DNA of 64,000 nucleotides from Allacma fusca. Its lineage: Eukaryota; Arthropoda; Collembola; Symphypleona; Sminthuridae. The notes beneath the pieces are model-generated. The model ran no database searches. It was not told the origin of the DNA and was given only the letters and a program-made list of their open reading frames with translations. Position 1 is the stretch's first letter, and each line of letters begins with the position of its first letter. The stretch is from assembly GCA_947179485.1 (NCBI GenBank), contig OX359245.1, forward strand, positions 31,793,067-31,857,066. Reading direction: 5' to 3'. Positions 22,530 to 34,605 of this stretch are shown piece after piece. Made by a program: the position numbers and the translations under genes.

Positions 22530-25500
22530 TTACTTATTCTGAATGCACAGCATTGAGTAAGTCAGGATATATTCTAGTATCTGCAAAAAATGGTAAAAAT
22601 AAGTTATAATATCTTTTATTGAAATAAATGTTGAAAAATCAATTACCATTCCGACACAGCCTGGTGTCAAGCTCATAAACATCCCCAAATTAGTTCCATG
22701 AATTCCAAAAGAAATATCATTCAGTATAACCCGGAGCTGAAATTCTGGCAACTCCAAAAGTAATTCTCCACTCAGAATTTTACGCATTTGTCGACACTAT
22801 AATTTAGGATAAAAATCGTCGGTTCTGATATTCCACCATGAAACGTTTTACTTTAAAGCGTATATTATATTACTAGGAAGTATAGATATAATCTAACAAT
22901 AAGTATAGTAAATGACTTGAAAATGCTTACCAGGACGCATGCTTTGGCTGACATCCTATAAAATACGATCATTTGAAGGACGAAAAATGACATTGCAGTT
23001 CGTGTGACTATATCCACATTCTGGCCAGTGAGTCCCATTGAATCTATCATTCCTCGCATGTGCAAGGAGGCCCAAGAGATGTTAATCAACACGAAGATGA
23101 AATTATAAACCATATTAAATTGGTTTTTCGAGTGCTGTAGTCGCTTGAAATCGTCGTACAGATTGTAAAACTACTCAAATGAAATTAAACATAAATATTT
23201 AATATCCTAGTACTAGTACAGAAAAAATATTTAGGAAAGTTTAAAACAGCCAAATGTTTTCACCTCTTTATGAGTCAGACTGGTAGTATGGGTTAAACAA
23301 GCCATAAATTCAGCTGTGTATAAATATCCAAAAACAGAAGATGCAAAGATGTTGGTCTCAAGAATGAAAATATATAACGTGTAATTGAGTTCAGTGATCA
23401 TTGCATAAACAGAGCAAGTCGTTACAAGAGGTGAATAATTATTAATCCATTCGGGATAACAGTACAGGGGAAGAAATTTCCTACTGTTTTCAAACGCCCC
23501 TACAAGGTTCAGAAATCGAGTTTGCATGATTGCGAAGAACCACCAGAGTATTGAATAGATCTCCACCAAAATAAACGCCACATAGCCCAAGAATATCTGG
23601 TAAGTTAAAAATATTAAATTACAGTTCAAAAATAGAGTATAAATTAGTATTTTAAACATACTATCCAGAACTAGTTGTAAAACCAGACAACTCTTACTAT
23701 ATTGGACGAATTTTTGGGAAGAAAAGCATTCCTACCATTGGAACAGTATATCGTCGGTGAAGAGGCAAAATGATCTAGGTGCATGATCGATTAGAATCAA
23801 AATGATCTACTTGCAGTTTCACTAAAGGCAAAATGATCTACTTGCATTGAATTTTAAAAGCAAAATGATCTAGATGCAGCTTTTCATAAAAGCAAAATGA
23901 TCTAGATACAAATTGTAATAAAACAATATAAGTAAACACATTCTAATGCCGGTGTACAAAAATGCGAGGGATTCAAAATCTTTTATATATGCATTTAATT
24001 CCCCAATGCCTCCATTTCTTTCTTTCAGTAACATTGAAAACAAAATGTTGTCAATTATGATTTAACATTTGAAAATGATTCCGAATGTTATGATAATGAT
24101 GATGATCGTAAAATACGATTTGAAAAAACTCCACGTTGAGAATTATTAAAGGGAAAACCAATTCAATGTGCACGCTAACACATGAGCTTACTGTGATTTT
24201 GATTCGTCTTTTAATTCGTTGATTTTAAAATAAATGAATGTTGCAGTTTTCGTAACTAAAAATGTATTAGATGCAATAAGTGAAATTAACTTTAGTTGCC
24301 GGAATGATCCTTAGTAATAGCAAACCCTTCAGAGAATATTAACCCACAACCCTAGGTCAATTACAGTCATGGTTAGCCCTTATAAGCCACGTGTCCTCCT
24401 TACAGATGCTATTTTTTACACAAAAAAAATAGACCAGCGCTTAGATCATTTTGCTTTTAAGAAAAATTGCATGTAGATCAGTGTTTAAAGAGGCTTGCAC
24501 CCAGTTAGAGCTACTTGTGGGAACGAAAAGTTTGATCCCATTCCCGAACCCGATCCCGAAAATCGGGTCATCAAGATTTTCGGACTCACACCCGAACCCG
24601 TTCCCGAAATACTGGGATCGGGTGCAGAAAAACCCAGATATTAAATATGGTTGAATCGTTGATCTCAAACCCGATCCCAAACCTGAAATCAGATACAATT
24701 TGCTCCCAATCCCGATCCCGAATCCCTGGAACCCGGACACGTTCCCGGGACCAGTGCCGTTAGTGTAAATCAATTTTTTCTTCACATTTTTATTGATTTA
24801 GCAATACCTATGCATGCGTACCATGCAACAATAGATTTAGGCATTATTGAAAATGGTCATCAAACTAAACGTCTTTTCAGCGTTGCCGAAAAAGCTGCAG
24901 GAAGACTGCTTAAACGATTCCCACTATGAGTTTTACAATGACTTTCATCTTGCAAGTTAGAGTAGGCGGAAATCACTACTGTGCGATACCAACTGACAAT
25001 GTGCGAAACGGCTCGGCTGAGTTCTACTTCCCCGGCCACAAAATTACCTTCCACCGTCCACCAGGATTTCCACCTTCCACTAGACCTTCCACTTGACATT
25101 CCACTTGACATTCCGCCAAAATTTTACAGATTTTTTACCTTCCTGATCTTTGCCTGTGTTAATTAATATAACCCTCTGTGTTCTGGGGAGTGAAACACAA
25201 AGTGCGAACTGGAGATAGTTAATGCGTTGCCCCCTGAATGCGAGTATTCAAACCGTAAATCCGCGTTTTAATTTATTAGGTAAAGTAAGGTGCAGTGCTA
25301 AGTTTTTGTCTTACCATTAATCGTTAGTTGTTACGGAATTTGCTAAAAACGTTTAAAAAATTTTGTTCAAAATCAGTTCATCGGTAAGTATGGCAACTGA
25401 TTGTGAGCTCTTTCGAATCACGTGGTTTTCCAGTGGTTGATTTTTATCAGTCCTTTGACATAATTCTACACAACGCCATCGAAATCTGACTATCATAATT

Positions 25501-27795
25501 GTGCATATCATGATTTTGTAACAGTAACCTGTTTCCTCAAAGGTACCCTGCAATTTTATAGTGAATTACACGAGTTAGTTTTAACTTAAAACAATCAAGT
25601 GTTTTAACCTCCGTGTTAATTTTAGGAATAAAAAATGCGAAACATAAGTTAACACACCGAAATTAATCCAAGACTGTCATTTTCGGATGAAAATCAGGCA
25701 CTATCTTCGGCCATGCAGTAACTCGTGTAGGAAGGCAATACAGTAGGTGGAAGGTCAGGTGGAATGATCAAGGCGAAGGTGGAAGGTTAGATGGAAAGTC
25801 TGGTGGAAGGTCAAGTGGAAGTTTGGTGGGAGGTGGAAGTCTGGTGGAAGTTACTTATGTATTATATTTTTAATATGCGGGTGAGTGGAAGGTGGAAGGT
25901 AATTTTGTGGCCGGGAAAGTAGAACTCAGCCAACGGCTCAAGTCGCTTACGTAAAATTATCATCTCAACACTTTATCGAGGGAAGCCGTGCATGCTTCGT
26001 ATTTTTTTCTCCGGTAGATGGATGCGTAGTTCCCGGGGACGTGAAGCGTGTAACGGGTGTAGGAACGAAGATGTTCTCGGTTCCCGACGGGAACACAAAT
26101 ACCTTCATCAAGCTTGAACCCGTTCCCAAACCCGGTCCCGATCCCGAAATCCCGGGTCTGCTGTTCATGTTCCTGAACCTGGTCCAAAAGTATTTGGGAA
26201 CATTAATTAGACACCCGAACTCGAACCCGTTCCCGATCCCGAACCCAATTCCCGGGTGTATCCCGATCCCAAAAGTAGCTCTACACCCAGTTCATTTTGC
26301 CTTTAGGGAAAAAGTTATGTAGATCATTTTGATTCTAATCGATTATGCACCTAGATCATTTTGCCTCCTCACCGACGATATCAACGTAGTAACTATATAT
26401 TACTGACAATTATAGGGAAGTAATGGTAGTAGATATATACAAGGTCTTTCTTTATATTTTTTGTTATCCAATGGGGAGTAGCTAAAAAAATTTTGATACC
26501 CAATTTGTAGTCAACGCTTTTCCAGATTTTTTAAAATTTATTTCCTTGATCTCGCTGAACGTTTCCGGGTACAGCGATAAAGGATGTGAACCAAAGTCTG
26601 AAATTTGTATGCGTTGGCATTAAACAGTTGTTCATTCAGGAATCTTAGAACAAACCTGAAAATTCCCTTTACTAATCCCACATGTCGCTACGTTGAGCAT
26701 TCTCGATCTGACGTGTTGAAGAGCAAGGCTGGGGAAATTCATCTTAAAAATCAAAGATTCAGAAACGAAAGTTTCTGATCTGAATAATTTTTCATGCACT
26801 TTGTGAAAAGTATTTTGGAACGCTGTGTTTGTAGCAATTTTAATGAGGATTCAATTTAGTCCAATGTCGGCTTCCCAAAATAAAAATTGCGCTCAGAAAT
26901 CAAATAGCTAAATAAGTAAATATTGAAACAATGATAAATTATCCTTTGAAAAATCAGTTCATAAACCTTTTCGGTTCGTCAGACATTTTAAGTTTCGTTT
27001 TTCTCACTTTAGCCGAGGAAGCGAAATTTCCGCAACCTTGTCCTCTATTCTCACTAACGTAGTTTATACCCACAGTTCCGAAGGTAAGGATCTGTTATAG
27101 ATAGCTCTTAAAAATTGTTTTATAAAAGCAGAAGAATTTCCTGATAGAATATGTACGTGTAATTAATAGCTAGAGTTATCGGTTTACCTGTACTGATTAT
27201 TACCATTGATTTATTTGACACACTTCTCTGGAAACATAAAGTCTCCTGCAACCGATGTCCATAATTTTCTAAAGCGTAGACGCGTCTCCAGTTAAAAAAC
27301 AATTGGGCACCATAACTCAGAGCAATTAGTAATTTTGTCCCTGTGTCCATATAAATTATAAAATTGGCGTCTGCAGTTCGTAAAGTATGGGCGACATCTA
27401 GGAATTCAATTCCAATCCGCCAGCATAAATTAAGTCGAAGGAGCTGGACCAGAATCTGTAATTGTTTGAGATAATTAACAGTAAATGTTTTAACACTTGA
27501 CGGATCTCATATTACATTTGCTGGGAATACTCAGAAGGATTTGTCATGGAGTAATCTAATCATGACTATTTTACGTCAATATGTTTCTTACCTTCTGAAT
27601 CCAATGACATGCTACAAAAGTGTATTTATTCAAATCAGAATTCCATACTAATTTAGAAGAGGAATAAAATAATACAGGTGTAAACTTTGTGTAGAGTGAC
27701 AATACCAATATGTAAGGATTGTCTCCAATGAATGAATTGAGTTTGCCGTTAATTTTTCGAATCATTTTATTTCGTTTAAGCATGGAAATAATCAT
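22530..27795 (-). CDS. Gustatory-receptor-like chemoreceptor B, 6 exons, 409 aa
   Basis: Exons on the minus strand: 27795-27592, 27455-27204, 23596-23264, 23170-22931, 22796-22647, 22580-22530 (stop 22532-22530). Each exon has exactly the same length and phase as in receptor A, and the protein is again 409 aa; exon 4 differs from A at roughly one residue in seven. The C-terminal TYxxxxxQ signature (TYSMLCIQ) is kept. No stops or frameshifts are visible, so the gene is probably functional. Intron 2 is 3.6 kb against about 1 kb in A because a nested set of three transposons (23751-26378) lies in it. That could affect splicing or expression, but the exon borders are intact. Confidence 0.85.
24506..26283. 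mobile_element. 1778-bp non-autonomous hAT element, CCCGATCCCG arrays
   Basis: Terminal inverted repeats TAGAGCTACTTGTGGGA and TAGAGCTACTTTTGGGA, with a perfect 8-bp target duplication CACCCAGT (24498-24505 and 26284-26291). About 220 bp near each end are GC-rich arrays of CCCGAACCCGATCCCG-like words, in sharp contrast to the AT-rich surroundings. It is nested in 23751-26378 and itself contains 25015-25931. Non-coding. Confidence 0.92.
25015..25931. mobile_element. 917-bp hAT-like element, GGTGGAAGGT arrays, third nesting level
   Basis: About 40-bp terminal inverted repeats starting GGCTGAGTTCTACTT, with a perfect 8-bp target duplication AACGGCTC (25007-25014 and 25932-25939). Both ends hold ACCTTCCACC / GGTGGAAGGT words, about ten on the right. 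No coding sequence. The GG start is unusual for hAT, but the 8-bp duplication fits. Confidence 0.88.
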
Positions 27796-28439
27796 TTTGA
27801 TTAAGTAAGATTTTAAAAGAAATGTCTCGCTGGAAATTTCGGTTGAAATCCGAGTGGTATTGTAAGAGTTCTTGCAAAACTCAATGTAAGTGACAGGTAA
27901 TTTGGGTCCGACCGAGTTAAATCCACTGCTATTTGTTTAATTGTGTAGATATGGAAATGTACCAGCATGTAAACTTATATTTATATTATTTGTCGTCTCA
28001 CCGTTAAGGAATTCTCACAAGTTAGTACATCCTTTCTAACTATGAAAAAATAGCTTTTATAGTGATTATTAAGTACGACCTGTCCCTCAGTCCGGCTATG
28101 TATAATACTGTATGAGAGTTTTGAGTATATACTAGTGCTACTGCAGTTCTGTGTCTACCTGAATGGGGAAATCACCTACGTGGTGTAATGGCTTCTATAC
28201 ATGTTACAGTCATCGAAAGTCTGTAATCTGCGCAACAATCTCTTAATTCGTACTCTAAATTAACATCTGATTAAAATTGATTTCATTAGTAACAGTTGAG
28301 AATTAGAGATGTAACAGATGAACAAGGCCAGGTATATATACATAACCAAATAGTATTTTCCAGGACAGTTCAAAACAATCAGTTAAACCCTGATTGTAAA
28401 CGACGAAATAGTTTCATGACTTTCGCAGTCCATTAGGAC
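27796..28439. other. 5' flank of receptor B, duplicated sequence
   Basis: Aligns with 11850-12640 upstream of receptor A. No independent gene or promoter element could be singled out. Confidence 0.6.
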
Positions 28440-29562
28440 CAGGGTTGCACAATTGAAAATGCCATGGCATTTTCGGCATTATGCCTGCCCAAAATGCCCT
28501 GGCATTTTGGGCATTTTCATTTCATGGCATTTTGGGCATCTATGGCACTTTGGGCATTTTGGGCATATTCAGCCTAGGGCAGGCGTTTTCGGCATATTCA
28601 CTCCAATTTTTTAAATATATGACTTTAGCTACCTGCTAATTTTGCAAAATAAGTCACAAAACAGTATGTTGAAAATAATTTTAATATTCAACTGGATTAC
28701 ATGATAAAATTATAGAAGCAAATTGTTACCAAAAAGGTTGAAACCTGGAATCAGTTGATATAGACATATTTATGGAAAAATAATAATAATTATTCTATTT
28801 TCCTTATTTTGTTGTAAAAATTCGCTTGTACACCGTGTCTGTAATTATGATTTAGATTTCAAGAACAAACATATTCGGGCAAAGATGCAACAAAAAGATA
28901 AAATAGTTGTTAAAAGATTAACAATATCATTGTTTGGGAGCTTCAAAACTCGTCGTCATCTAAATGTATTTATTGTTACATTATGAACTCCTAGAATTAT
29001 TACACTGGTTTTCTACGGCTGATTAAATGCAGTTTTCAAAGTCGACACAAAATTTGCCACGGAAGCTCCAAGTTTTGACATATATTATAACCGTCGCATT
29101 GTATCTAATGAAAGTGTAAAATTTTTTATACTTTACAAGCCATTATCAAAATACGGAATTTATGCTGGCACTGTGCAAATTGTTCTTTCCAAATCCAAAA
29201 GTTTTTTTAATGTACAGCGTTGAAGGTTTGCAACCCCGTTGGGGCTTATTAAAATAGCCATTAGGGAATTAGACGAATTAAATTCTTTTTTTTAAATCAA
29301 GTATAACATTTTCTAAAACTGGATGGGTTCGATTATACTACGAAAAACTCCCTTATATTCGCTAAACGATTTATACTGGTCATAGTGTATAAGTTTCTAT
29401 AAAAATGCCCAATATGCCCAAAATGCCTGCCGAAAATGCCCAAAATGCCGGGCATTTTCAGAGTAAGGCATTTTCAGGGCATTTTCGGCGTTTTGGGCAT
29501 TTTCAGGGCATTTTCAGGAGGGCAGGCATAAAACCGAGGGCATTTTCATTTGTGCAACCCTG
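28440..29562. mobile_element. 1123-bp non-autonomous hAT element, GGCATTTT arrays
   Basis: Terminal inverted repeats CAGGGTTGCACAA / TTGTGCAACCCTG, with a perfect 8-bp target duplication ATTAGGAC (28432-28439 and 29563-29570). Both ends carry dense AAAATGCC / GGCATTTTGGGC words. The middle is AT-rich and non-coding. The paralogous flank near 12640 is unoccupied. A fragment of a related element lies at about 5820-5930. Confidence 0.92.
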
Positions 29563-29570
29563 ATTAGGAC

Positions 29571-29939
29571 GATCTGCTACAATATTTACTTAGAACTCTC
29601 GTAAATGGTATACACGTTGTGTTTATAATAATGCGTATACTTATCTCAACATGCAGACATGTAAGCCATTTTCATACACTAGAAAGCTACTCAATAAATC
29701 ATCAGAGCCGTGTTCAAGCCAAGTTTTAGAGAACTTGGCTTGACATAAACATTTATGGATGTCAATTATTCTGAATAAGTTATGATACATATGACCCCAA
29801 TGCGAGAACCCGCCTTCTTAAAACTATCTACCTGATTATAAGGCTATAATCAAAATCTACCTAATTTCGAAATTATAATCAATATCTACCTGAAATTATA
29901 ATTAAGACGCCAAGGAAGTATGTATGCCGGTCAATAAAT
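29571..29939. other. Spacer with short repeats, end of duplicated flank
   Basis: Homology to block 1 continues to about 29800. A small hairpin (CAAGCCAAGTTTTAGAGAAC and its partner) lies near 29715-29750. About 29825-29905 holds two to three degenerate copies of TATAATCAAAATCTACCT. Confidence 0.5.
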
Positions 29940-30675
29940 ACATACATGTCATTCCATTTTGCTCAATTTCGTCTTCCACTTTATTCTTCATCCGGAAACC
30001 AAGCGTGTACAGTTTCGGCTATATGCTTCGGGTCGTTGCCCTACTGAAAAATTAATCAACTGAAATTTTTTAATGTCTTCGCAGATTTCTTCTGATGATT
30101 CTCGAGGTTGTATCTCGAGATTATTCGCCTTGGTTTGAATGTTAGCAAGATTTCTTACGCTTTAGCAGTAACGCAGACCCATAACGTCATTGAAACTAAA
30201 AATAAGCATGTGTTAAATTAATGCGGATAAGGTGAAATTTGAGAGTTGCACTGGACAAGTAATCTCATCTGTGTTTCACTGTAGACGTGATGCACCCTGT
30301 CTTTAGTTCTTCTCCTGGGCGTCTCCAGTCTCCACACTCGCGGCTGTCCTTTGGTGCCAAAAATGCAGAATTTGAACTCATGGGACCAGAGGCATTTGAC
30401 CCAGTACATACATGGGGGCTACTCGCGAGTGACGAGTGCACTCAACACACTCCTACTCACACTCACAGGGGAGTAGCAAGGTAAAGAGTAGGAGTGAAGG
30501 CGCCAAAAACTTCGTGAGTTGGAGTGGTATAAGTCGAAGCATAGAAAAAGAGTAGGAGTAGGAGTAGCTTGCTTTGCTACTCACTATTTCTCTTACCATT
30601 GTATTAATCGCATAAAGCTAGCATTGCCACGCTAAAAGATTGGCGGATACTTCGAAATATTTCATAATTTTAAAC

Positions 30676-32260
30676 CACTGCTGCCCTAGTCTAGTCAGAC
30701 TTGACTAGGAAAGTCTAGACTTGACTAGACTAGGAGGCAAAAAGGAAGTAAAAGAATAGACTTGACTTGACTAGGCCTGCTGTTACTATTATGTGACTTG
30801 ACTAGAATAGACTAGGGCGACTCGCCAAAACACAGGACTTGACTAGACTTGACTTGCATGACTTCATGGAAATGCTAGTCAAGTCACAATTACTTGAGGC
30901 TCCCTTATGTAGCTGAAAATCAAAGCTAGAAAGCCACCGTGAAATTCCAGTGTACACGAAATGATCATCGTAAGTACCGTTTGGTATGATTAAGTATATG
31001 GCTTCGTTTCGAAAGAACAAAGCAAAAAAATTTCTACTAGGTACGTAAAGTGTTTAGGAACATATTACAATTTATTCCTTAACAGTGCAATTTATCATAA
31101 CGATAGCTGGGATACATTTCCCAAATTACTTTCTATAGTTAAAAGAATTAATTTTTTGAAAAACATTTTTTTATTAATACTTTCAAATTGCAACTAAAAT
31201 GAAAATGACATACCTGGTACTTCTTTCTTTAAACCAAAACCCCACCCCAAACCAAAGAACCAATCTTTCTAACGTGCCCTTTAACATTGTTTTTTCTTAT
31301 CATTACATTAGAAGAGATCATTCTTCCCAGGGCAAACATTATTCTGGCAGGGAAAATCACCAAGGAAAGGGATTCCTTTTTGAGGACAAGGATAGTCAAA
31401 TTTGTTGGCCTTTGAAATGAAAATCCCTTGACAGGGATTTTCAATTTTTTGGCGTGTTTCAGGAAAATTAGGCTAGGCAACAGGAATTTTTAGATTGTTT
31501 GACTTTATTTGACAGGAATATAACGTCTTCTATGGACATTTTTGTTGTCAACAGGTATTTTGAAAATCGCTGACCTTTGTTTCAGCAGGATATTCAGAAA
31601 TGTTCTTCCAGGGAAATTTAAAAAAATTCGACACCTGGGCACAGCCTACTTCAAATTGCACTACTTGCACCGGGTATTTCCCCTGGTGCGTCCCAGTGAA
31701 AATTTCGTATAATATACCAGAAAATATCCCACTAATAAATCCGTATATATTAGATAAAAACGTTTACCCATAAATTGTTATAAAGCCCTATTTTCTTGGA
31801 AAAATTTGATTCCGAACTTGCGATTAAAGTTGCAAAAACTAACCAATTTATTAAATTGACAATTGTTGATAGTGCAAAAATCTTACCGAGCATTATTTTT
31901 GATTGATGTAAACTACACGGTGTTTCACATCCTTACATCGTTTGATGCAAATAAAACGAACTGGTTTTTTGATAGAGGTACTTGCTAAAATCTGAAAATT
32001 TTGAACTGTACGATGCTCAAATTTAGAAAAATAATATTTTTCATATTTTGTTAATCAAAATGAAGGAATTTTTAGAAAAATACACTGACTAGGGGAATTG
32101 ACTAGACTTGACTAGAGAATCAGCTGCAGAATCAAGACTAGGACTAGACTTGACTATTGCTAATTAAACGTACAGCTGACTTGACTAGACTTGACTAGTT
32201 GCGGCTCTAAACTTTAAAGACTAGACTAGACTTGACTAGGTAGGTTGGCGGGCAGCACTG
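30676..32260. mobile_element. 1585-bp non-autonomous hAT element, GACTTGACTAG arrays
   Basis: Terminal inverted repeats CACTGCTGCCC / GGGCAGCACTG (one mismatch) and a perfect 8-bp target duplication TTTTAAAC (30668-30675 and 32261-32268). Both ends are arrays of TAGACTTGACTAG (about 30690-30860 and 32085-32240). The middle (30900-32080) is AT-rich and non-coding. It is nested in 30405-33226. Confidence 0.92.
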
Positions 32261-32479
32261 TTTTAAACAAACAATCGTGTGCAATGCCGACTTATGTACA
32301 AGCCATGCATTGGAAGACAAAATATGTCACAGATTAGAAATAAATCTTGAGCATACTTCCAGGCGTTGTTATTATTAATAGTCATTTATTGTAAACTTCG
32401 TCGGTATTTGTCATTGAATTTTGACTATAAAATTAAATTGAACTATTTTGTGCTTAGTATTCGCTTTCATAATTATAAG

Positions 32480-33018
32480 GAAAATTTTACTTCATTCGAC
32501 TCGTCCCTCATAATTATATATTGTATGCATTCTTGCATGCGCCAAAGACACACTTGTTTAAAGCAATGAAGCGAAATGATTCGCGGGAATCTCGTCGCTC
32601 AACAACCGTTAATGACTCCGTTTATTCTGCTCACAGTTTTAGACACGCATCTACATCTGCGGCAGCTCGAAGGGGCACAAGCATAGATCAAATTCGAATG
32701 AAGTAAAATTATACGATTAAACGAACTTACCTGAAGTTCGATCGTAATTTTACGAATGAAGACTCGTCCTGAATAATTACTCCCACCCAATAATTTGTCC
32801 CCACCCAAGTGACAAAATTCAGCTTTAAAATAATGACGGTTGTTGAGCGACACGGTTAAAGCAGAGATTCCCGCGAATCATTTCGCTTCATTGCTTTAAA
32901 CAAGTGTGTCTTTGGCGCATGCAAGAATGCATACAATATATAATTATTCAGGACGAGTCTTCATTCGTAAAATTACGATCGAACTTCAGGTAAGTTCGTT
33001 TAATCGTATAATTATTTT
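32480..33018. repeat. Imperfect palindrome with a third copy of one arm segment in the loop
   Basis: Segment X (32510-32612) recurs inverted at 32836-32946. Segment Y (32706-32780) recurs inverted at 32938-33018, and a degraded direct Y precedes X at about 32481-32510. This gives Y-X ... Y ... X'-Y' with prime for inverted, i.e. a palindrome with an extra Y in the loop. The X copies are nearly identical apart from an extra 12-14 bp in the right copy. Apparent open frames here are by-products. Confidence 0.75.
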
Positions 33019-33769
33019 TGTCTTAATATTTGCAAATATTTCGGTGAAAACATTGAGTAACTCACGAGTGGTGAGTAGGAGTTGTGAGATTTGAAGTTAG
33101 CGCTGAGAGTAGGAGTAGGAGTTTTACATTCTCAGTAACACTACGAGTGGGCAAGAGTAGGAGTGGTGGATTTTTTCTCTATGGGAGTGCGAGTGTGAGT
33201 GCGAGTGGGGAAAAAACCTACATCTATGACCCAGTAGTAATCTCCACATCATGAGTGATTTCTTGGCCAATCCCTTTTTTATAAACATTCGTTTTGTTGA
33301 GTTAAGATTCTTTTGGGATTTTCTTCCGCTGTGACAGACTTCTTTTAGTCTTCGATTTACAGTATTGATTTATTATTTGGCGGTCAATTAAATTTCAAAT
33401 TAAATTAAATCCTTGCATACCCAATCTCAGAGCCCATGCCCACTTTCGGAAAAAATTGCCTACCCATATACGTGCCCAATCTCGGAGTACGTGCCCTTTT
33501 TCGAAAAAATTTGGTTCATGCCCACTGTGGAACTTTTTTCACCCCCTGCTACACCCTGGTCATTAAAATGAATTTTTAGCTTTCTAGAAAAGGATTTGCT
33601 TGAAAATGGTGTAATCGTATATTTTGTGTAATATTCAATTAGTTTGAGACTTTTTGCTACCGTACGAAATACGTTCAAATGTACCAAGGGCATCACAATC
33701 CTCCAGTCTAAATAAGATATTAGATATCTTTTTTAACTGTAGTGTGGTGGGGTTTAAGCAGTGAATTAA

Positions 33770-34605
33770 AATTAGCAGAGAGACCACGGAACTGGCAAAA
33801 AAATTTAAAAACATTGACATTGACTCATTAGTGACTCATTGACTCCATAGTATGAAAAGTGCCAGCTCTAATCCTAACCATAGCCAGGGACTCAACCTGT
33901 TTTTCAAAATGTTTCAGCTCATAAGAACCCAAATGTATCTTCGCATATCGTACCGATTCCCTCTTTATTGTTTGAAGTTTATCTGGTATGGAAAAAGCGT
34001 TCCCAAGAGACGTATCGTAAAATATGATTAGATACATTGCCAAGGCCACGGAAAAAGCGGCAGCTTCTTTTTGTTTGGAGAAGCTAATGTTGCCACTGTA
34101 TCCACAAATGGTTGCAAAAGCCAAGCACACTATTTTAACCAAATATGTTGTCCAAGAGTGACCATAGTTGAAGAACTTGAAGTAAGTACCATTTTTCTGA
34201 ACCGCAAGTAACAACCATTCAGATCGTAAAAATCTTCCCGGTTGCCTCTGTAATAATACAAGTATGCAGGGCTCCAATTAATATTTGTAACTCCTACCTT
34301 GAAGCTTACTTACCTCAGTTGAGCTATTTCGGATCCCAAGGCTGCACACGCATTTTCAAAGAATACAAGAAGTTGTTCGCATATTACGGCAAAAATGCCA
34401 ACGGAATTGTTTTGGAATAAAGTATTGTAGTCAAGTGGTTGTAGTTGACTCTTAAGCAAATATAAAAGAAGAGGAGGTTCCAGATCTGTGTTCCACAATC
34501 TTCCTTTTTCCTTATAACGGGCTCATGTCTGCTTTTCCACGTCAAATATGGGATCAAATTTCATTTACAAGGAATGTTCACATATTTTGCTTACAACTTA
34601 AGTTC
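33770..34605 (-). pseudogene. Broken paralogue D of seven-TM gene C
   Basis: Reading the minus strand, an exon-1 remnant (about 34605-34405) is joined directly, at about 34401-34404, to the second half of exon 2 (ending at the donor 34314). The rest of exon 1, intron 1 and the start of exon 2 are therefore deleted. Exon 3 begins at the conserved acceptor (34247), but has lost one base about 45 bases in, before the conserved FNYGHSW stretch, which shifts the frame. Near its end a further insertion/substitution introduces a stop after HTMES. The start region also has an in-frame stop. Between these breaks identity to gene C is high, so inactivation is fairly recent. Confidence 0.85.

Larger units (their letters stand above)
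23751..26378. mobile_element. TA-target element with about 60-bp TIRs in intron 2 of receptor B
   Basis: The first and last 60 bases are inverted copies with two mismatches, beginning TCGTCGGTGA and carrying GCAAAATGATCTAGGTGCAT. TA flanks both sides (23749-23750 and 26379-26380). The word GCAAAATGATCTA(C/G) recurs four to five times in the first 170 bp. The matching intron of receptor A (around 10420) has the uninterrupted sequence. The core is mostly the nested hAT element 24506-26283, so the original element was only about 850 bp. The mariner/pogo-like assignment rests on the TA target only. Confidence 0.85.
30405..33226. mobile_element. 2822-bp hAT-like element, GAGTGCGAGT arrays, in the Tc1 relic
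   Basis: A perfect 8-bp target duplication TGACCCAG (30397-30404 and 33227-33234) flanks weak terminal repeats TACATACATG and TAGATGTAGG. The first 170 and last 180 bases carry GAGTAGGAGT / GTGAGTGCGAGT words. Removing it restores the order of the Tc1-like relic. It contains the hAT element 30676-32260 and the inverted-repeat structure at 32480-33018, so its own unique sequence is small. Confidence 0.8.
29940..33380 (-). pseudogene. Tc1-like transposase relic, split by a hAT insertion
   Basis: On the minus strand, pieces of a Tc1-family transposase appear in order: IPKES-type sequence near 33300, then (after the insertion 30405-33226) WSHEFKFCIFGTKGQPRVWR at about 30385-30325, CITSTVKH near 30290, and GNDPKHIAETVHAWF at about 30045-30000. 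The last contains the DPKH motif around the second catalytic aspartate. Frameshifts and stops interrupt all parts. Only the two flanks (29940-30404 and 33235-33380) belong to it. Confidence 0.8.

Noticed and set aside
24441-24785. A 114-codon Gly/Ser-rich minus-strand frame resembling a glycine-rich protein
   Set aside because: It is encoded by the CCCGATCCCG word array of a hAT element and has no independent support.
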